Shown: in pieces, positions 38,692 to 47,090 of the stretch | How the letters are laid out: the number at the start of each line of letters is the position of its first letter | How positions within the stretch are numbered: the first letter of the stretch is position 1 | Assembly: GCF_011752525.1 (NCBI RefSeq) | Contig: NZ_VWXI01000003.1 | Span: 1 to 64,000, forward strand | Reading direction: 5' to 3' | DNA: 64,000 nt | DNA from: Pantoea sp. Cy-639 | Lineage (GTDB): Bacteria; Pseudomonadota; Gammaproteobacteria; Pseudomonadales; Pseudomonadaceae | Notes under the pieces: generated by a model | What the model saw: the letters and a program-made list of their open reading frames with translations, nothing else | What the model was told of the DNA's origin: nothing | Databases searched by the model: none | Translations under genes and position numbers: made by a program

Positions 38692-38818
38692 AATACTGCC
38701 AGCAAAAAGGCTTGTTTTCTATCTGCCAGTGAATAATCTTGTAATTCCAATAACAAAACCGTTTCAGTGAAGTTGCTCTTTGTGCCACAGCCTTCACCCG
38801 ACTGCCAGAGGTAAAGCC

Positions 38819-39820
38819 ATGACCCTTCGCATCGCCATCAACGGATTCGGCCGCATCGGACGCAACGTCCTGCGCGCACTCTACACGCACGGCTACCGTC
38901 AGGACCTGCAAGTCGTCGCCATCAACGACCTGGGCGACAGCGCGATGAACGCCCACCTGCTCAAGTTCGACAGCGTCCACGGCACCTTCGACGCCACAAT
39001 CGAGGCCGACCACGAAAGCCTCACCGTCAACGGCGACCGCATCGCCGTCAGCGCCATCCGCAACCCCGCCGAACTGCCATGGAAAACCCTGGCCATCGAC
39101 GTGGTGTTCGAGTGCACCGGGCTGTTCACCGAGCGCGCCAAGGCCGCCGCGCACCTGGCCGCCGGCGCCGCCAAGGTGATCGTCAGCGCGCCGGCCAAGG
39201 GTGCCGACGCCACTGTGGTGTACGGGGTCAACCACGACGTGCTGCGCGCCTCGCACCAGATCATCTCCAATGCCTCGTGCACCACCAACTGCCTGGCGCC
39301 GGTCGCCCAGGTGCTGCATCGCGAATTCGGCATCGAACAGGGGCTGATGACCACCATCCACGCCTACACCAACGACCAGGTGCTCACCGACGTCTACCAC
39401 AGCGACCCATACCGCGCCCGCTCGGCCACCCAGTCGATGATCCCGAGCAAGACCGGCGCCGCCGAGGCCGTGGGTCTGGTGTTGCCCGAGCTGGCCGGCA
39501 AGCTCACCGGCATGGCCGTGCGCGTGCCGGTGATCAACGTGTCGCTGGTCGACCTGACCGTCAACCTGCAGCGCGAAACCAGCGCCGAAGAGGTCAACCA
39601 GCTGTTCCTCGAAGCCAGCCGCCACTCGCGGGTGCTGGGCTACAACACCCTGCCGCTGGTGTCCTGCGACTTCAACCACAACCCGCTGTCGTCGATCTTC
39701 GACGCCAACCACACCCGTGCCAGCGGACGCATGCTCAAGGTACTGGCCTGGTACGACAACGAATGGGGCTTCTCCAACCGTATGCTGGACAACTGCCTGG
39801 CGCTGTTCAACGCCCGTTGA
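38819..39820 (+). CDS. gap: Glyceraldehyde-3-phosphate dehydrogenase
   Basis: Gap oxidises glyceraldehyde-3-phosphate, made by Eda, to 1,3-bisphosphoglycerate with NAD+. The 333-residue protein has the N-terminal [11 protein letters not shown]ossmann motif and the nucleophile Cys154 in [12 protein letters not shown]. The ATG at 38819 has AGAGG seven bases upstream. It is divergent from edd and shares a HexR-like control region with it, so the lower-glycolysis entry is co-induced with the Entner-Doudoroff genes. Confidence 0.97.
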   Translation: MTLRIAINGFGRIGRNVLRALYTHGYRQDLQVVAINDLGDSAMNAHLLKFDSVHGTFDATIEADHESLTVNGDRIAVSAIRNPAELPWKTLAIDVVFECTGLFTERAKAAAHLAAGAAKVIVSAPAKGADATVVYGVNHDVLRASHQIISNASCTTNCLAPVAQVLHREFGIEQGLMTTIHAYTNDQVLTDVYHSDPYRARSATQSMIPSKTGAAEAVGLVLPELAGKLTGMAVRVPVINVSLVDLTVNLQRETSAEEVNQLFLEASRHSRVLGYNTLPLVSCDFNHNPLSSIFDANHTRASGRMLKVLAWYDNEWGFSNRMLDNCLALFNAR

Positions 39821-39905
39821 GACAGGAACCACGCCAGGCAGGAACCAGGCATTCATGGGCACAGGCTTGTGGAAATAGGTGCGTAGCTGGTTTTGCAGTG
39901 GGTAG

Positions 39906-39934
39906 TTTCGTGGGGCAAGCCCGCGCCCACGAAA
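39906..39934. repeat. Hairpin / REP fragment after gap
   Basis: TTTCGTGGG / CCCACGAAA inverted repeat with a GCAAGCCCGCG-type loop, a member of the local REP family. It may act as the 3' end of the gap transcript. Confidence 0.7.
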
Positions 39935-40003
39935 GCCTGTTCCCACAGGGCCACTCCACAAGCTTTACCCATTCATGACATTTGCGCACTTGACCTGGCA
40001 CGG

Positions 40004-40024
40004 TGATGATAAGCATTATCATTC
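40004..40024. promoter_or_regulatory. Fur box upstream of the ECF sigma gene
   Basis: TGATGATAAGCATTATCATT (40004-40023) is a near-palindrome built around ATGATAA/TTATCAT and matches the 19-bp Fur consensus well. It lies 25 bases before the GTG of the sigma gene, so iron-replete Fur should repress the whole haem system at its top. Confidence 0.88.
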
Positions 40025-40048
40025 ACCCTTCGATGGCCAGGTCCCCCC

Positions 40049-40561
40049 GTGAGTCAGTCCCGGTTCAACTCAGTGTTCCTCACCCAGCGCCTCCCTCTGT
40101 TGCGCACCCTGCAGCGCATGGTGGGCAACCCCAGCACCGCCGAGGACCTGCTGCAGGAAACCTACCTGCGGGTCACTCGCGCCCTGGGCGAGCGCCCCAT
40201 CGAACACCTCGAGCCCTTCGTCTTCCAGACTGCCCGCAACCTCGCCCTGGATCACTTGCGCGCCCGCCGGGTACAAGCCCGCACGCTGGTGGACGATGTG
40301 CCCGAGCAGGTCCTGCACAACGTCGCCGCACCTGCCGCCAGCAGCGAAGACGCCGCCCACGCCGAACAACTGCTCAAGCACCTGAGCGCAAGCCTGGGCC
40401 AGTTGACCGAGCGCCAGCAGCGGATTTTCATCCTCAGCCGCCTGCACGGCGCCAGCTACCTGGAAATCGCCGAGCAGTTGAAGGTCTCGGCCAGCACCGT
40501 GCAGAAGGAACTGAAGCTGATCATGGCCATCTGCATCGGCGTGGCCGACCGTCACCAGTGA
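40049..40561 (+). CDS. ECF sigma factor, iron-starvation (FecI) type
   Basis: A 170-residue ECF sigma factor. The region 2 helix has AEDLLQETYLRVTRAL and LDHLRARRVQ; the region 4 helix-turn-helix is RQQRIFILSRLHGASYLEIAEQLKVSASTVQKELK. It starts with GTG at 40049 with AGG upstream. The anti-sigma gene follows after 79 bases, then the receptor, the standard cell-surface-signalling order. It is likely released when the receptor binds haem. Orthologues could be HasI or HxuI of P. aeruginosa; I cannot decide between them. A Fur box precedes it. Confidence 0.94.
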   Translation: MSQSRFNSVFLTQRLPLLRTLQRMVGNPSTAEDLLQETYLRVTRALGERPIEHLEPFVFQTARNLALDHLRARRVQARTLVDDVPEQVLHNVAAPAASSEDAAHAEQLLKHLSASLGQLTERQQRIFILSRLHGASYLEIAEQLKVSASTVQKELKLIMAICIGVADRHQ

Positions 40562-40640
40562 CGCGCCCGCTCCGCAAAGCCCTTGCCATGGGCCGGGCCT
40601 GCGCTGATCATGCGCAAGAAATGCCCCGCAAGGATCCCTC

Positions 40641-41603
40641 GTGACCGACCACCTGCCCCCTCGCCCGTCACCCGCCGCGCCTGACGCCCGCGCCCGTGCC
40701 CGCGAAGAGGCCCTGGACTGGCTGATCCGCCTGCAGTGCGCCGACGAGGACGACACCCGCGCCTTCGAACACTGGCTCGGCGCCGAGCCGGAAAACGCCG
40801 AAGCCTATGTCGAAGCCGAAGCGCTGTGGAACGGTGCAGCGCTACGCCAGGCCGCCGGCTCGCTGCAGCAGCGGCGGCGCCACTCGTTCGGCGGGCGCCT
40901 GCGCAGTCATTGGAAACCCCTGGCCACCGCCGCCGTGCTGCTGGTCGGCTTGTTCACCTTCGGCAACCTGCCGCTGCGCCTACAGGCCGATCACCTGACC
41001 GTGGTCGGCGAACGCCAGCGCCTGCAACTGGACGGCGGCGCCAAAGTGCTGCTCAACACCAACTCGGCGTTCGCCAGCGATATCCGTGACGGCCGCCAGG
41101 TTGCCCGACTGCTGCAGGGCGAGGCGTATTTCCAGGTCGTGGCCGGCAGCCAGCCACCGCTGGAGGTCCAGGCCGGGCCGCTGCGCGCCAGCGTGCGCGA
41201 TACCGACTTCGCCGTGCGTTACCTCGACGGCGAGGCCCAGGTCCGTGTGCAACGGGGCGATATCGACCTGCAGGGCGGCCGCGACCAGCGCATCCGCCTC
41301 AGCGCCGGCGACAGCATCAGCGTCGGCCCCGGCGGTTTCGGCCAGCGCCAGCGCCCCGACCTGCACAAGGACCTGGCCTGGATCGAAGGCCGCCTGGTGT
41401 TCGAGAACTGCCCGCTGAACCAGGTGCTGGCCGAGGTCCGCCGCTACTACCCAGGCTGGATCATCAGCCGCAACGCACACCTCGACCAGGTCGCGGTCAC
41501 CGGCAACTACCGCCTCGATCAACCGCTGGAAACCCTGCGCGCCCTGGCCCACATCACCTCGGCACAGCTGCACGAGTACCCCGCGCTGGTGATTCTCAAC
41601 TGA
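40641..41603 (+). CDS. FecR-type anti-sigma factor / sigma regulator
   Basis: An inner-membrane protein of 320 residues. An N-terminal cytoplasmic DUF4880-like segment (EALDWLIRLQCADEDDTRAFEHWLGAEPENAEAY) is followed by one membrane helix (about residues 92-108, PLATAAVLLVGLFTF) and a periplasmic FecR domain. It should hold the upstream sigma factor inactive until the receptor's signalling domain contacts its periplasmic part. GTG start at 40641 with AAGGA upstream. Confidence 0.94.
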   Translation: MTDHLPPRPSPAAPDARARAREEALDWLIRLQCADEDDTRAFEHWLGAEPENAEAYVEAEALWNGAALRQAAGSLQQRRRHSFGGRLRSHWKPLATAAVLLVGLFTFGNLPLRLQADHLTVVGERQRLQLDGGAKVLLNTNSAFASDIRDGRQVARLLQGEAYFQVVAGSQPPLEVQAGPLRASVRDTDFAVRYLDGEAQVRVQRGDIDLQGGRDQRIRLSAGDSISVGPGGFGQRQRPDLHKDLAWIEGRLVFENCPLNQVLAEVRRYYPGWIISRNAHLDQVAVTGNYRLDQPLETLRALAHITSAQLHEYPALVILN

Positions 41604-41610
41604 GCTGAAA

Positions 41611-41649
41611 GTTTTTTTACGCGATCGGCGCTCCTCGTTCGTCTCGTCA
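41611..41649 (+). promoter_or_regulatory. Candidate ECF-sigma promoter of the receptor gene
   Basis: GTTTTTTTAC at 41611-41620, a 19-base spacer, then CGTCTCGTCA at 41640-41649. The first box is identical, and the second identical at 9 of 10 bases, to boxes before hemO with exactly the same spacing. This is the strongest candidate for the element read by the adjacent sigma factor. Confidence 0.78.
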
Positions 41650-41660
41650 TAGCCAATACG

Positions 41661-41684
41661 ATTGATTCTCGTTAGAAAACGAGA
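41661..41684. promoter_or_regulatory. Fur-like site and palindrome at the receptor promoter
   Basis: ATTGATTCTCGTT (41661-41673) matches a Fur box at about 10 of 13 bases on the reverse strand. It overlaps a perfect repeat TCTCGTT-AGAA-AACGAGA (41667-41684) just downstream of the candidate -10. It could add direct Fur control to the receptor gene. Confidence 0.5.
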
Positions 41685-41728
41685 ACATCTATCGACTATA
41701 ACTATTCGCGCGACAGGGAGCGCTTTCG

Positions 41729-44317
41729 ATGTCCACAGGTCAACCTCGCCCGTCCTCCTCTTCCCGCCGCCGCGGCCAACTGTCCCTGCTGACCCTGGCG
41801 CTGCTCGCCAGCGGTGCGTGCAGCCTGCCGGCGCTGGCCGCGGAGCCGGCCCAGGCCAGCAGCCCGCGCATGGGCGACTATCGTTTTGCCATTGGCCAGC
41901 AGCCGCTGGTGTCGGCCATCAACGCGTTCAGCCAGGTCACCGGATGGCAGGTCGGCTTCAGCGCAGAACTGGCCGAAGGCGTGGCTTCGCCGGGCGTGCA
42001 GGGCGCATTGGCGCCGGAAGCGGCGCTGCAACGCCTGCTGCGCGGCACCGGCCTGGCCTACCGCAAGATCGGCAACGCCAATGTGGTCCTCGAGCGCCAG
42101 TCGGCGGGCAACGCCATCGCCCTGCAGCAGGTGACCGTCAGCGCCACCCGCAGCGCCCAGGACGTCAGCCAGGTGCCAAGCACCGTGAGCGTGCAGACCC
42201 GTGAGCAACTGGACCGGCAGAACGTCAACGACATCAAGCAGCTGGTGCGCTACGAGCCCGGCGTGTCGGTCGGCGGCGTCGGCCAGCGCAGCGGCCTGAA
42301 CGGCTACAACATCCGTGGGATCGACGGCGAGCGTATCCTGACCCAGGTCGACGGTGTGTCGATTCCCGACAGTTTCTTCTACGGCCCCTACGCCCAGACC
42401 CAGCGCAACTATGTCGATCCAGAGATCGTCAAGCGCGTCGAGATCCTCCGCGGCCCGGCCTCGGTGCTCTATGGCAGCAACGCCATTGGCGGCGCGGTCA
42501 GCTACTTCACCCTCGACCCCGACGACATCATCAAGCCCGGCAAGGACGTCGGCGCACGCCTGAAGACCGGCTACAGCTCCGCCGACGAAAGCTGGCTGAC
42601 CTCGGCTACCGTCGCCGGTCGCCAGGGCGACTTCGACGGCCTGCTGCACCTGAGCCAGCGCAATGGCCACGAGACCGAGTCGTACGGCAGCCACGGCGGC
42701 ACCGGCCTGAACCGCAGCGAAGCCAACCCCGAGGATGTGCGCACCACCAACGTCCTGGCCAAGCTCGGCTGGAACTACGCCGACGATGCCCGCTTCGGCC
42801 TCACCTACGAGCACTACAAGGACGACCGCGACCAGAACATCCTCAGTGCCGTGGGCGGACCGTTCATTCCCGGTCGTGGCGCCTCGAACATGTACCGCAT
42901 GCGCCAGGGCAACGACACCATCACCCGCGAGCGTTTCGGCATCAACCACGAGTTCGGCCTCGACAGCCTGGTCGCCGACCATGTGAAGTGGAGCCTGAAC
43001 TACCAGATCGCCAAGACCGACCAACGCACCGACGAGCTGTACTACGCCAGCGGCCGCCAGGTGTTCCGCGACCGCCAGACCACCTACAAGGATCGCCAGT
43101 GGGTCTTCGACGCCCAGCTGGACAAGGCCTTCAGCATCGGTGCCACCGACCACCTGCTGACCTACGGCACCACCCTCAAGCATGAAAAGATCACCGGCTC
43201 GCGCAGCGGTACCGGTACTTGCCTGAACGTCGGCGGCAGTTGCCGGGCGATCGGCCAGAACAGCCCGAACGACGGCCAGGTGCGGGTCAGCGACTTCCCC
43301 GATCCGACGGTCAACACCTACAGCCTGTTCGCCCAGGATGAAATCCGCTGGAACAACTGGACCTTCCTGCCAGGCGCGCGCTACGACTACACGCGCATGG
43401 AACCGAAGATGACCAACGAGTTCCTGCGTGGCGTGCAGGGCAACGGCAGCGCGCCGGTCGACATCGACGACGCCGACAAGAAGTGGCACCGCGTCTCGCC
43501 GAAACTCGGCGTGACCTATGCCTTCAACGACCACTACACCTGGTACGGCCAGTACGCCGAAGGCTTCCGCACACCAACCGCCAAGGCCATGTTCGGCCGC
43601 TTCGACAACCCGAGCCTGGGCTACAGCGTCAAGCCCAACCCGGACCTCGAGCCAGAGAAGAGCAAGAGCTACGAAACCGGCCTGCGCGGCAACTTCGAGG
43701 CGGGCAACTTCGATGTGGCGGTGTTCTACAACAAGTACCGCGATTTCATCAACGAAGACGCCGTGCAGTCAGCCAACCTCGGCTCGACCTTCCAGGCCAA
43801 CAACATCAAGCACGCCACCATCAAGGGCGCGGAGTTCAAGGGCCGCCTGAACCTCGATCACTTCGGTGCCGCCCAGGGCCTGTACACCCAGGGCTCGCTG
43901 GCCTATGCCCGCGGCCGCAACGACGACAACGGCCAGCCGCTGAACAGCGTCAACCCGCTGACCGCGGTCCTCGGCCTGGGCTACGAGCAGCAGAACTATG
44001 GCGGGCTGCTGAGCTGGACCCTGGTCAAGCGCAAGGACCGGGTGGACGACACCACCTTCTTCGCCCCCGATGGCGCCAGCAAGCAGTTCCGCACGCCTGG
44101 CTACGGCGTTCTGGACCTGACCGGCTACTACAAGGTGACGAACGACATCACCGTCAACGCCGGCCTCTACAACCTGACCGACAAGAAATACTGGCAGTGG
44201 GATGACGTGCGTGGCTACGACGCCCTGGGCGAAGCCGGCGTGACCCAGCCCGCCAACCTCGACCGCCTGACCATGCCGGGCCGCAACTTCGCCATCAACC
44301 TGGTGTGGGACATCTGA
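41729..44317 (+). CDS. TonB-dependent haem/haemoprotein receptor with signalling domain
   Basis: An outer-membrane receptor of 862 residues. The signal peptide is about 1-38 (ALAA/EP). An STN signalling domain (about 50-122) is characteristic of receptors that talk to FecR proteins. A TonB-box-like VTVSA, the plug (about 140-270, RGIDGERILTQVDGVSIPDSFFYG and ILRGPASVLYGSNAIGGAVSYF) and a 22-strand barrel follow. FRAP-like FRTP at about 613 and NPNL-like NPDL at about 637 place it among haem receptors. No His lies between these two boxes, unlike many haem receptors. HemO is encoded next, supporting haem as ligand. HasR or HxuA type. Confidence 0.9.
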   Translation: MSTGQPRPSSSSRRRGQLSLLTLALLASGACSLPALAAEPAQASSPRMGDYRFAIGQQPLVSAINAFSQVTGWQVGFSAELAEGVASPGVQGALAPEAALQRLLRGTGLAYRKIGNANVVLERQSAGNAIALQQVTVSATRSAQDVSQVPSTVSVQTREQLDRQNVNDIKQLVRYEPGVSVGGVGQRSGLNGYNIRGIDGERILTQVDGVSIPDSFFYGPYAQTQRNYVDPEIVKRVEILRGPASVLYGSNAIGGAVSYFTLDPDDIIKPGKDVGARLKTGYSSADESWLTSATVAGRQGDFDGLLHLSQRNGHETESYGSHGGTGLNRSEANPEDVRTTNVLAKLGWNYADDARFGLTYEHYKDDRDQNILSAVGGPFIPGRGASNMYRMRQGNDTITRERFGINHEFGLDSLVADHVKWSLNYQIAKTDQRTDELYYASGRQVFRDRQTTYKDRQWVFDAQLDKAFSIGATDHLLTYGTTLKHEKITGSRSGTGTCLNVGGSCRAIGQNSPNDGQVRVSDFPDPTVNTYSLFAQDEIRWNNWTFLPGARYDYTRMEPKMTNEFLRGVQGNGSAPVDIDDADKKWHRVSPKLGVTYAFNDHYTWYGQYAEGFRTPTAKAMFGRFDNPSLGYSVKPNPDLEPEKSKSYETGLRGNFEAGNFDVAVFYNKYRDFINEDAVQSANLGSTFQANNIKHATIKGAEFKGRLNLDHFGAAQGLYTQGSLAYARGRNDDNGQPLNSVNPLTAVLGLGYEQQNYGGLLSWTLVKRKDRVDDTTFFAPDGASKQFRTPGYGVLDLTGYYKVTNDITVNAGLYNLTDKKYWQWDDVRGYDALGEAGVTQPANLDRLTMPGRNFAINLVWDI

Positions 44318-44348
44318 CCGATCGAGATCGTCCTCGCGGGGCAAGCCC

Positions 44349-44382
44349 GCTCCCACAGCCCCGAAATGGGGCCTGTGGGAGC
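44349..44382. repeat. REP-type hairpin after the receptor gene
   Basis: GCTCCCACAG / CTGTGGGAGC arms extended by CCCC/GGGG across a one-base bulge, loop GAAAT. A likely 3' end of the receptor mRNA, separating it from the independent hemO promoter. Confidence 0.8.
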
Positions 44383-44397
44383 ACTGCGCCACCCCAT

Positions 44398-44416
44398 GAG
44401 AATGATTTAACTTCGC
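44398..44416. promoter_or_regulatory. Weak Fur-like site upstream of hemO
   Basis: GAGAATGATTTAACTTCGC matches the Fur consensus at about 11 of 19 positions, mostly in its left half, and lies just before the candidate hemO -35 box. Confidence 0.35.
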
Positions 44417-44423
44417 AGGTGAG

Positions 44424-44462
44424 GTTTTTTTACTGTTCCGCGTCTTCTTGATCGTCTTGTCA
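44424..44462 (+). promoter_or_regulatory. Candidate ECF-sigma promoter of hemO
   Basis: GTTTTTTTAC at 44424-44433, a 19-base spacer, then CGTCTTGTCA at 44453-44462. It is the second copy of the promoter seen before the receptor gene. It lies 31 bases before the hemO ATG, leaving room for a short leader with AAGGA. Confidence 0.78.
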
Positions 44463-44493
44463 CTAGACAGCCCCATTTTCCAAGGATGCCCCC

Positions 44494-45099
44494 ATGACCG
44501 CCCCTTCCTCCGAACGCGCCGCCCTGCGCTCCCAACGCCTGAACCAGGTCACCCATGCCCCGCACACCGAGCTGGACGCCCTGGTCAAATCGCACAAGCC
44601 GTTCGACAGCCGCGAGAGCTTCGCCCGCTTCGTCGTCGCCCAGTACCTGTTCCAGTCCGAGCTGCAGGCGCTGTACAACGACCCGCAACTGATCGCCATC
44701 GTCCCTGACCTGGCCGAACGTTGCCGCGCCGAACAGGCACGCCTGGACCTGGCCGACCTCGACACCGAAGTCCCCGCGCCGGTCGTCGGCGCCCTGCGCA
44801 ATCCGAGCCTGGGTGAAGCCATGGGCTGGATCTTCGTCTCCGAAGGCTCCAAACTGGGCGCCGCCTTCCTGATCAAGCGTGCCGTGGCCCTTGAGCTGTC
44901 CGACAGCTTCGGCGCCCGTCACCTCGGCGAGCCGGCCGGTGGCCGTGCCGAAGGCTGGAAGCAGTTCACCCGTATCCTCGACGGCCTCGCGCTGTCGGCC
45001 GAAGAGGAAGCCGCCGCCGAGCGCGGCGCCGTCGCCGCCTTCGAGCGCTTCACCGAACTGCTCAAGCACGCCTACGCCGCCGACGCTGCGCTGGCCTGA
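44494..45099 (+). CDS. hemO: Haem oxygenase HemO/PigA
   Basis: HemO opens haem to biliverdin, CO and iron in the cytosol, releasing iron from imported haem. The 201-residue protein closely follows the Pseudomonas HemO pattern: LRSQRLNQVTHAPHTELDALV with the proximal His (likely the second His of HAPH), FARFVVAQYLFQSEL, AMGWIFVSEGSKLGAAFL with the flexible Gly-containing distal helix, and GARHLGEPAGGRAEGWKQF. It has its own promoter identical in layout to that of the receptor gene. ATG at 44494 with AAGGA upstream. Confidence 0.95.
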   Translation: MTAPSSERAALRSQRLNQVTHAPHTELDALVKSHKPFDSRESFARFVVAQYLFQSELQALYNDPQLIAIVPDLAERCRAEQARLDLADLDTEVPAPVVGALRNPSLGEAMGWIFVSEGSKLGAAFLIKRAVALELSDSFGARHLGEPAGGRAEGWKQFTRILDGLALSAEEEAAAERGAVAAFERFTELLKHAYAADAALA

Positions 45100-45148
45100 G
45101 ACGCTTTACCCGGCCGCCTGCGGGCGGCCGCACCGTTGCAGTGAGACC

Positions 45149-45562
45149 ATGACCCGAATCGCCCGCTCGAAACTGTCCCGCCTGCTGTACGCGATCCTGG
45201 CCTATGTCAGCTTGGGGATAGGCCTGGTCGCCATCGTCATTCCCGGCCTGCCGACCACCGAGTTCATCCTCCTCGCCGCCTGGGCCGCGACCCGCAGCTC
45301 GCCACGCCTGTCCGCCTGGCTGGAGAACCATCGGCTGTTCGGCCCGATCCTGTACAACTGGCGCAACGGCAAGGTGATCCAGCGTCGGGCCAAGGTCAGC
45401 GCGACCCTGAGCATGTTGCTGTGTGCCGGTGTGATGCTGACCTTCCTCGAGCACCACTGGCCGGTGTTCCTCGCCATCGGCGGCATGGCCCTGGGCAACC
45501 TGTGGATCTGGTCGCGCCCGGAACGCCCGACCACGCCAGGCTCCGCCGAACTGCAACGCTGA
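45149..45562 (+). CDS. DUF454 (YbaN-like) inner-membrane protein
   Basis: A 137-residue integral membrane protein with the DUF454 signature GIGLVAIVIPGLPTTEFILLAAWAATRSSPRLSAWL and about three or four helices; the C-terminus is basic. The biochemical function is unknown. It begins 49 bases after hemO on the same strand, so it may be co-expressed from the hemO promoter. I chose the ATG at 45149 (MTRIARSKLS) because the upstream frame lies within hemO. The Shine-Dalgarno is weak. Confidence 0.85.
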   Translation: MTRIARSKLSRLLYAILAYVSLGIGLVAIVIPGLPTTEFILLAAWAATRSSPRLSAWLENHRLFGPILYNWRNGKVIQRRAKVSATLSMLLCAGVMLTFLEHHWPVFLAIGGMALGNLWIWSRPERPTTPGSAELQR

Positions 45563-45620
45563 GCGATTTGCGCCGCGGCGCCGGATGTACTGCAATGGGA
45601 TCCACGCAGGAGGATCCGGC

Positions 45621-46967
45621 ATGCAACCTTTGCTCGACACCATCACCCGCTCACTCAACCTCGAAGGCGCCCGCGTGCACTGGCACGGCATCGGCGCCCT
45701 ACCCTCGGTCTTCGCCGTCAGCGAACTGGCCGCCGCCAGCGTCGCCGCCAACGGCCTGGCCCTGGCCAGCCTGCTCCAGGGCCAGCTCGGCGACCGCCCG
45801 CCGATCCATGTCGACCGGCGCCTGGCGTCACTGTGGTTCGCCGGCAGCTTGCGCCCGCATGGCTGGGAAGTGCCCTCGCCATGGGATGCCATCGCGGGCG
45901 ACTACCTGGCGCGCGACGGCTGGATCCGCCTGCATACCAATGCCCCTCACCATCGCGCCGCCGCCTTGAAGGTGCTCGGCTGCGCCGCTGAGCGGACCGA
46001 GGTTGCCCGGCATATCCGGCACTGCTCGGCCGACGCGCTGGAAAGCGCGGTGGTGCAAGCCGGTGGCTGCGCGGCACGGATGCGTGGCTGGCTGGACTGG
46101 TGCGCCCATCCCCAGGGCCAGGCGGTCAACCGCGAGCCATTGGTCCTGCGCGAACACTTCAGCGCAGCGCCTCGGCCCTGGTCCGGCAGCGCGGCCCGGC
46201 CACTGGCCGGGATCAAGGTGCTCGACCTGACCCGGATCCTCGCCGGCCCCGTCGCGACTCGCCTGCTCGCCGGCTTCGGTGCCCAGGTGCTGCGTATCGA
46301 CCCATTGCTCTGGGACGAACCCGCGCTGGTCGCCGAAGTGACCCTGGGCAAGCGCTGCGCGCGCCTGGACCTGCGCTCAGACGAAGGCCGGCGAGTTTTC
46401 GAGCATCTGCTGGCCGAGAGCGACGTGCTGGTCCACGGCTACCGCGCCGATGCTCTCGAACGCCTGGGACTGGGCGCCGAACACCGCCGCCGGCTCAACC
46501 CCGGACTAGTCGACGTGAGCCTCAACGCCTATGGCTGGAGCGGCTCCTGGCAGGATCGTCGCGGCTTCGACAGCCTGGTGCAGATGAGCTGTGGCATCGC
46601 TCGCGAGGGCATGCGCTGGCAACAGGCGCAACGGCCAGTGCCCTTGCCGGTGCAGGCGCTGGACCAGGCCACCGGCCACCTGATGGCTGCCGAGGTGATC
46701 CGCGCGCTGGGCGAACGCCTGCGCAGCGGCGAGGGATGCCGCAGCCGGTTCTCGCTGGCGCGCACCGCGAAGCTAATGGTCGAACGAGGAACGGTGGAAG
46801 AAGACCTGCCATTGGCGGCGGAGTCGACGCAGGATCTCGAGCCTGCGATTGAACGCACGCCCTGGGGCGAGGCGCAGCGGATCAGGGCACCGTTGAAGGT
46901 GGGCAAAGCACTGATGGGCTGGGAGACTGGGGCCTCGGAACTGGGGTCGGCGCCGGCGCGGTGGTGA
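45621..46967 (+). CDS. CaiB/BaiF-type (class III) CoA transferase with permuted domain order
   Basis: A 448-residue protein of the class III CoA-transferase superfamily. The Rossmann motif that normally opens these proteins, PLAGIKVLDLTRILAGPVA, is at residues 194-212. The catalytic-type Asp317 lies in RRGFDSLVQ. Segments that normally come later (SELAAASVAANGLALASLLQ and DGWIRLHTNAPHHR, residues 34-112) come first. It therefore reads as a second half followed by a first half of a CaiB protein. The substrate is unknown. AGGAGG lies upstream of the ATG at 45621. It is convergent with the arcD paralogue. Confidence 0.8.
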   Translation: MQPLLDTITRSLNLEGARVHWHGIGALPSVFAVSELAAASVAANGLALASLLQGQLGDRPPIHVDRRLASLWFAGSLRPHGWEVPSPWDAIAGDYLARDGWIRLHTNAPHHRAAALKVLGCAAERTEVARHIRHCSADALESAVVQAGGCAARMRGWLDWCAHPQGQAVNREPLVLREHFSAAPRPWSGSAARPLAGIKVLDLTRILAGPVATRLLAGFGAQVLRIDPLLWDEPALVAEVTLGKRCARLDLRSDEGRRVFEHLLAESDVLVHGYRADALERLGLGAEHRRRLNPGLVDVSLNAYGWSGSWQDRRGFDSLVQMSCGIAREGMRWQQAQRPVPLPVQALDQATGHLMAAEVIRALGERLRSGEGCRSRFSLARTAKLMVERGTVEEDLPLAAESTQDLEPAIERTPWGEAQRIRAPLKVGKALMGWETGASELGSAPARW

Positions 46968-47090
46968 TCCTGACTACGGGCTTGCCCCACGATACGGTGC
47001 TGTCGGTGCTCGCAGAGCAAGCCGCAACGGCACTGCCTGATCGCCCACCAGCACCGCGCGAGCGGCCTCGAACCCAGCAGCCCCTACGGA

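Noticed and set aside
40049..45562. A complete Has haemophore system.
   Set aside because: No hasA haemophore, haemophore exporter or tonB-like gene is in the cluster; only sigma, anti-sigma, receptor, hemO and a DUF454 gene are present.
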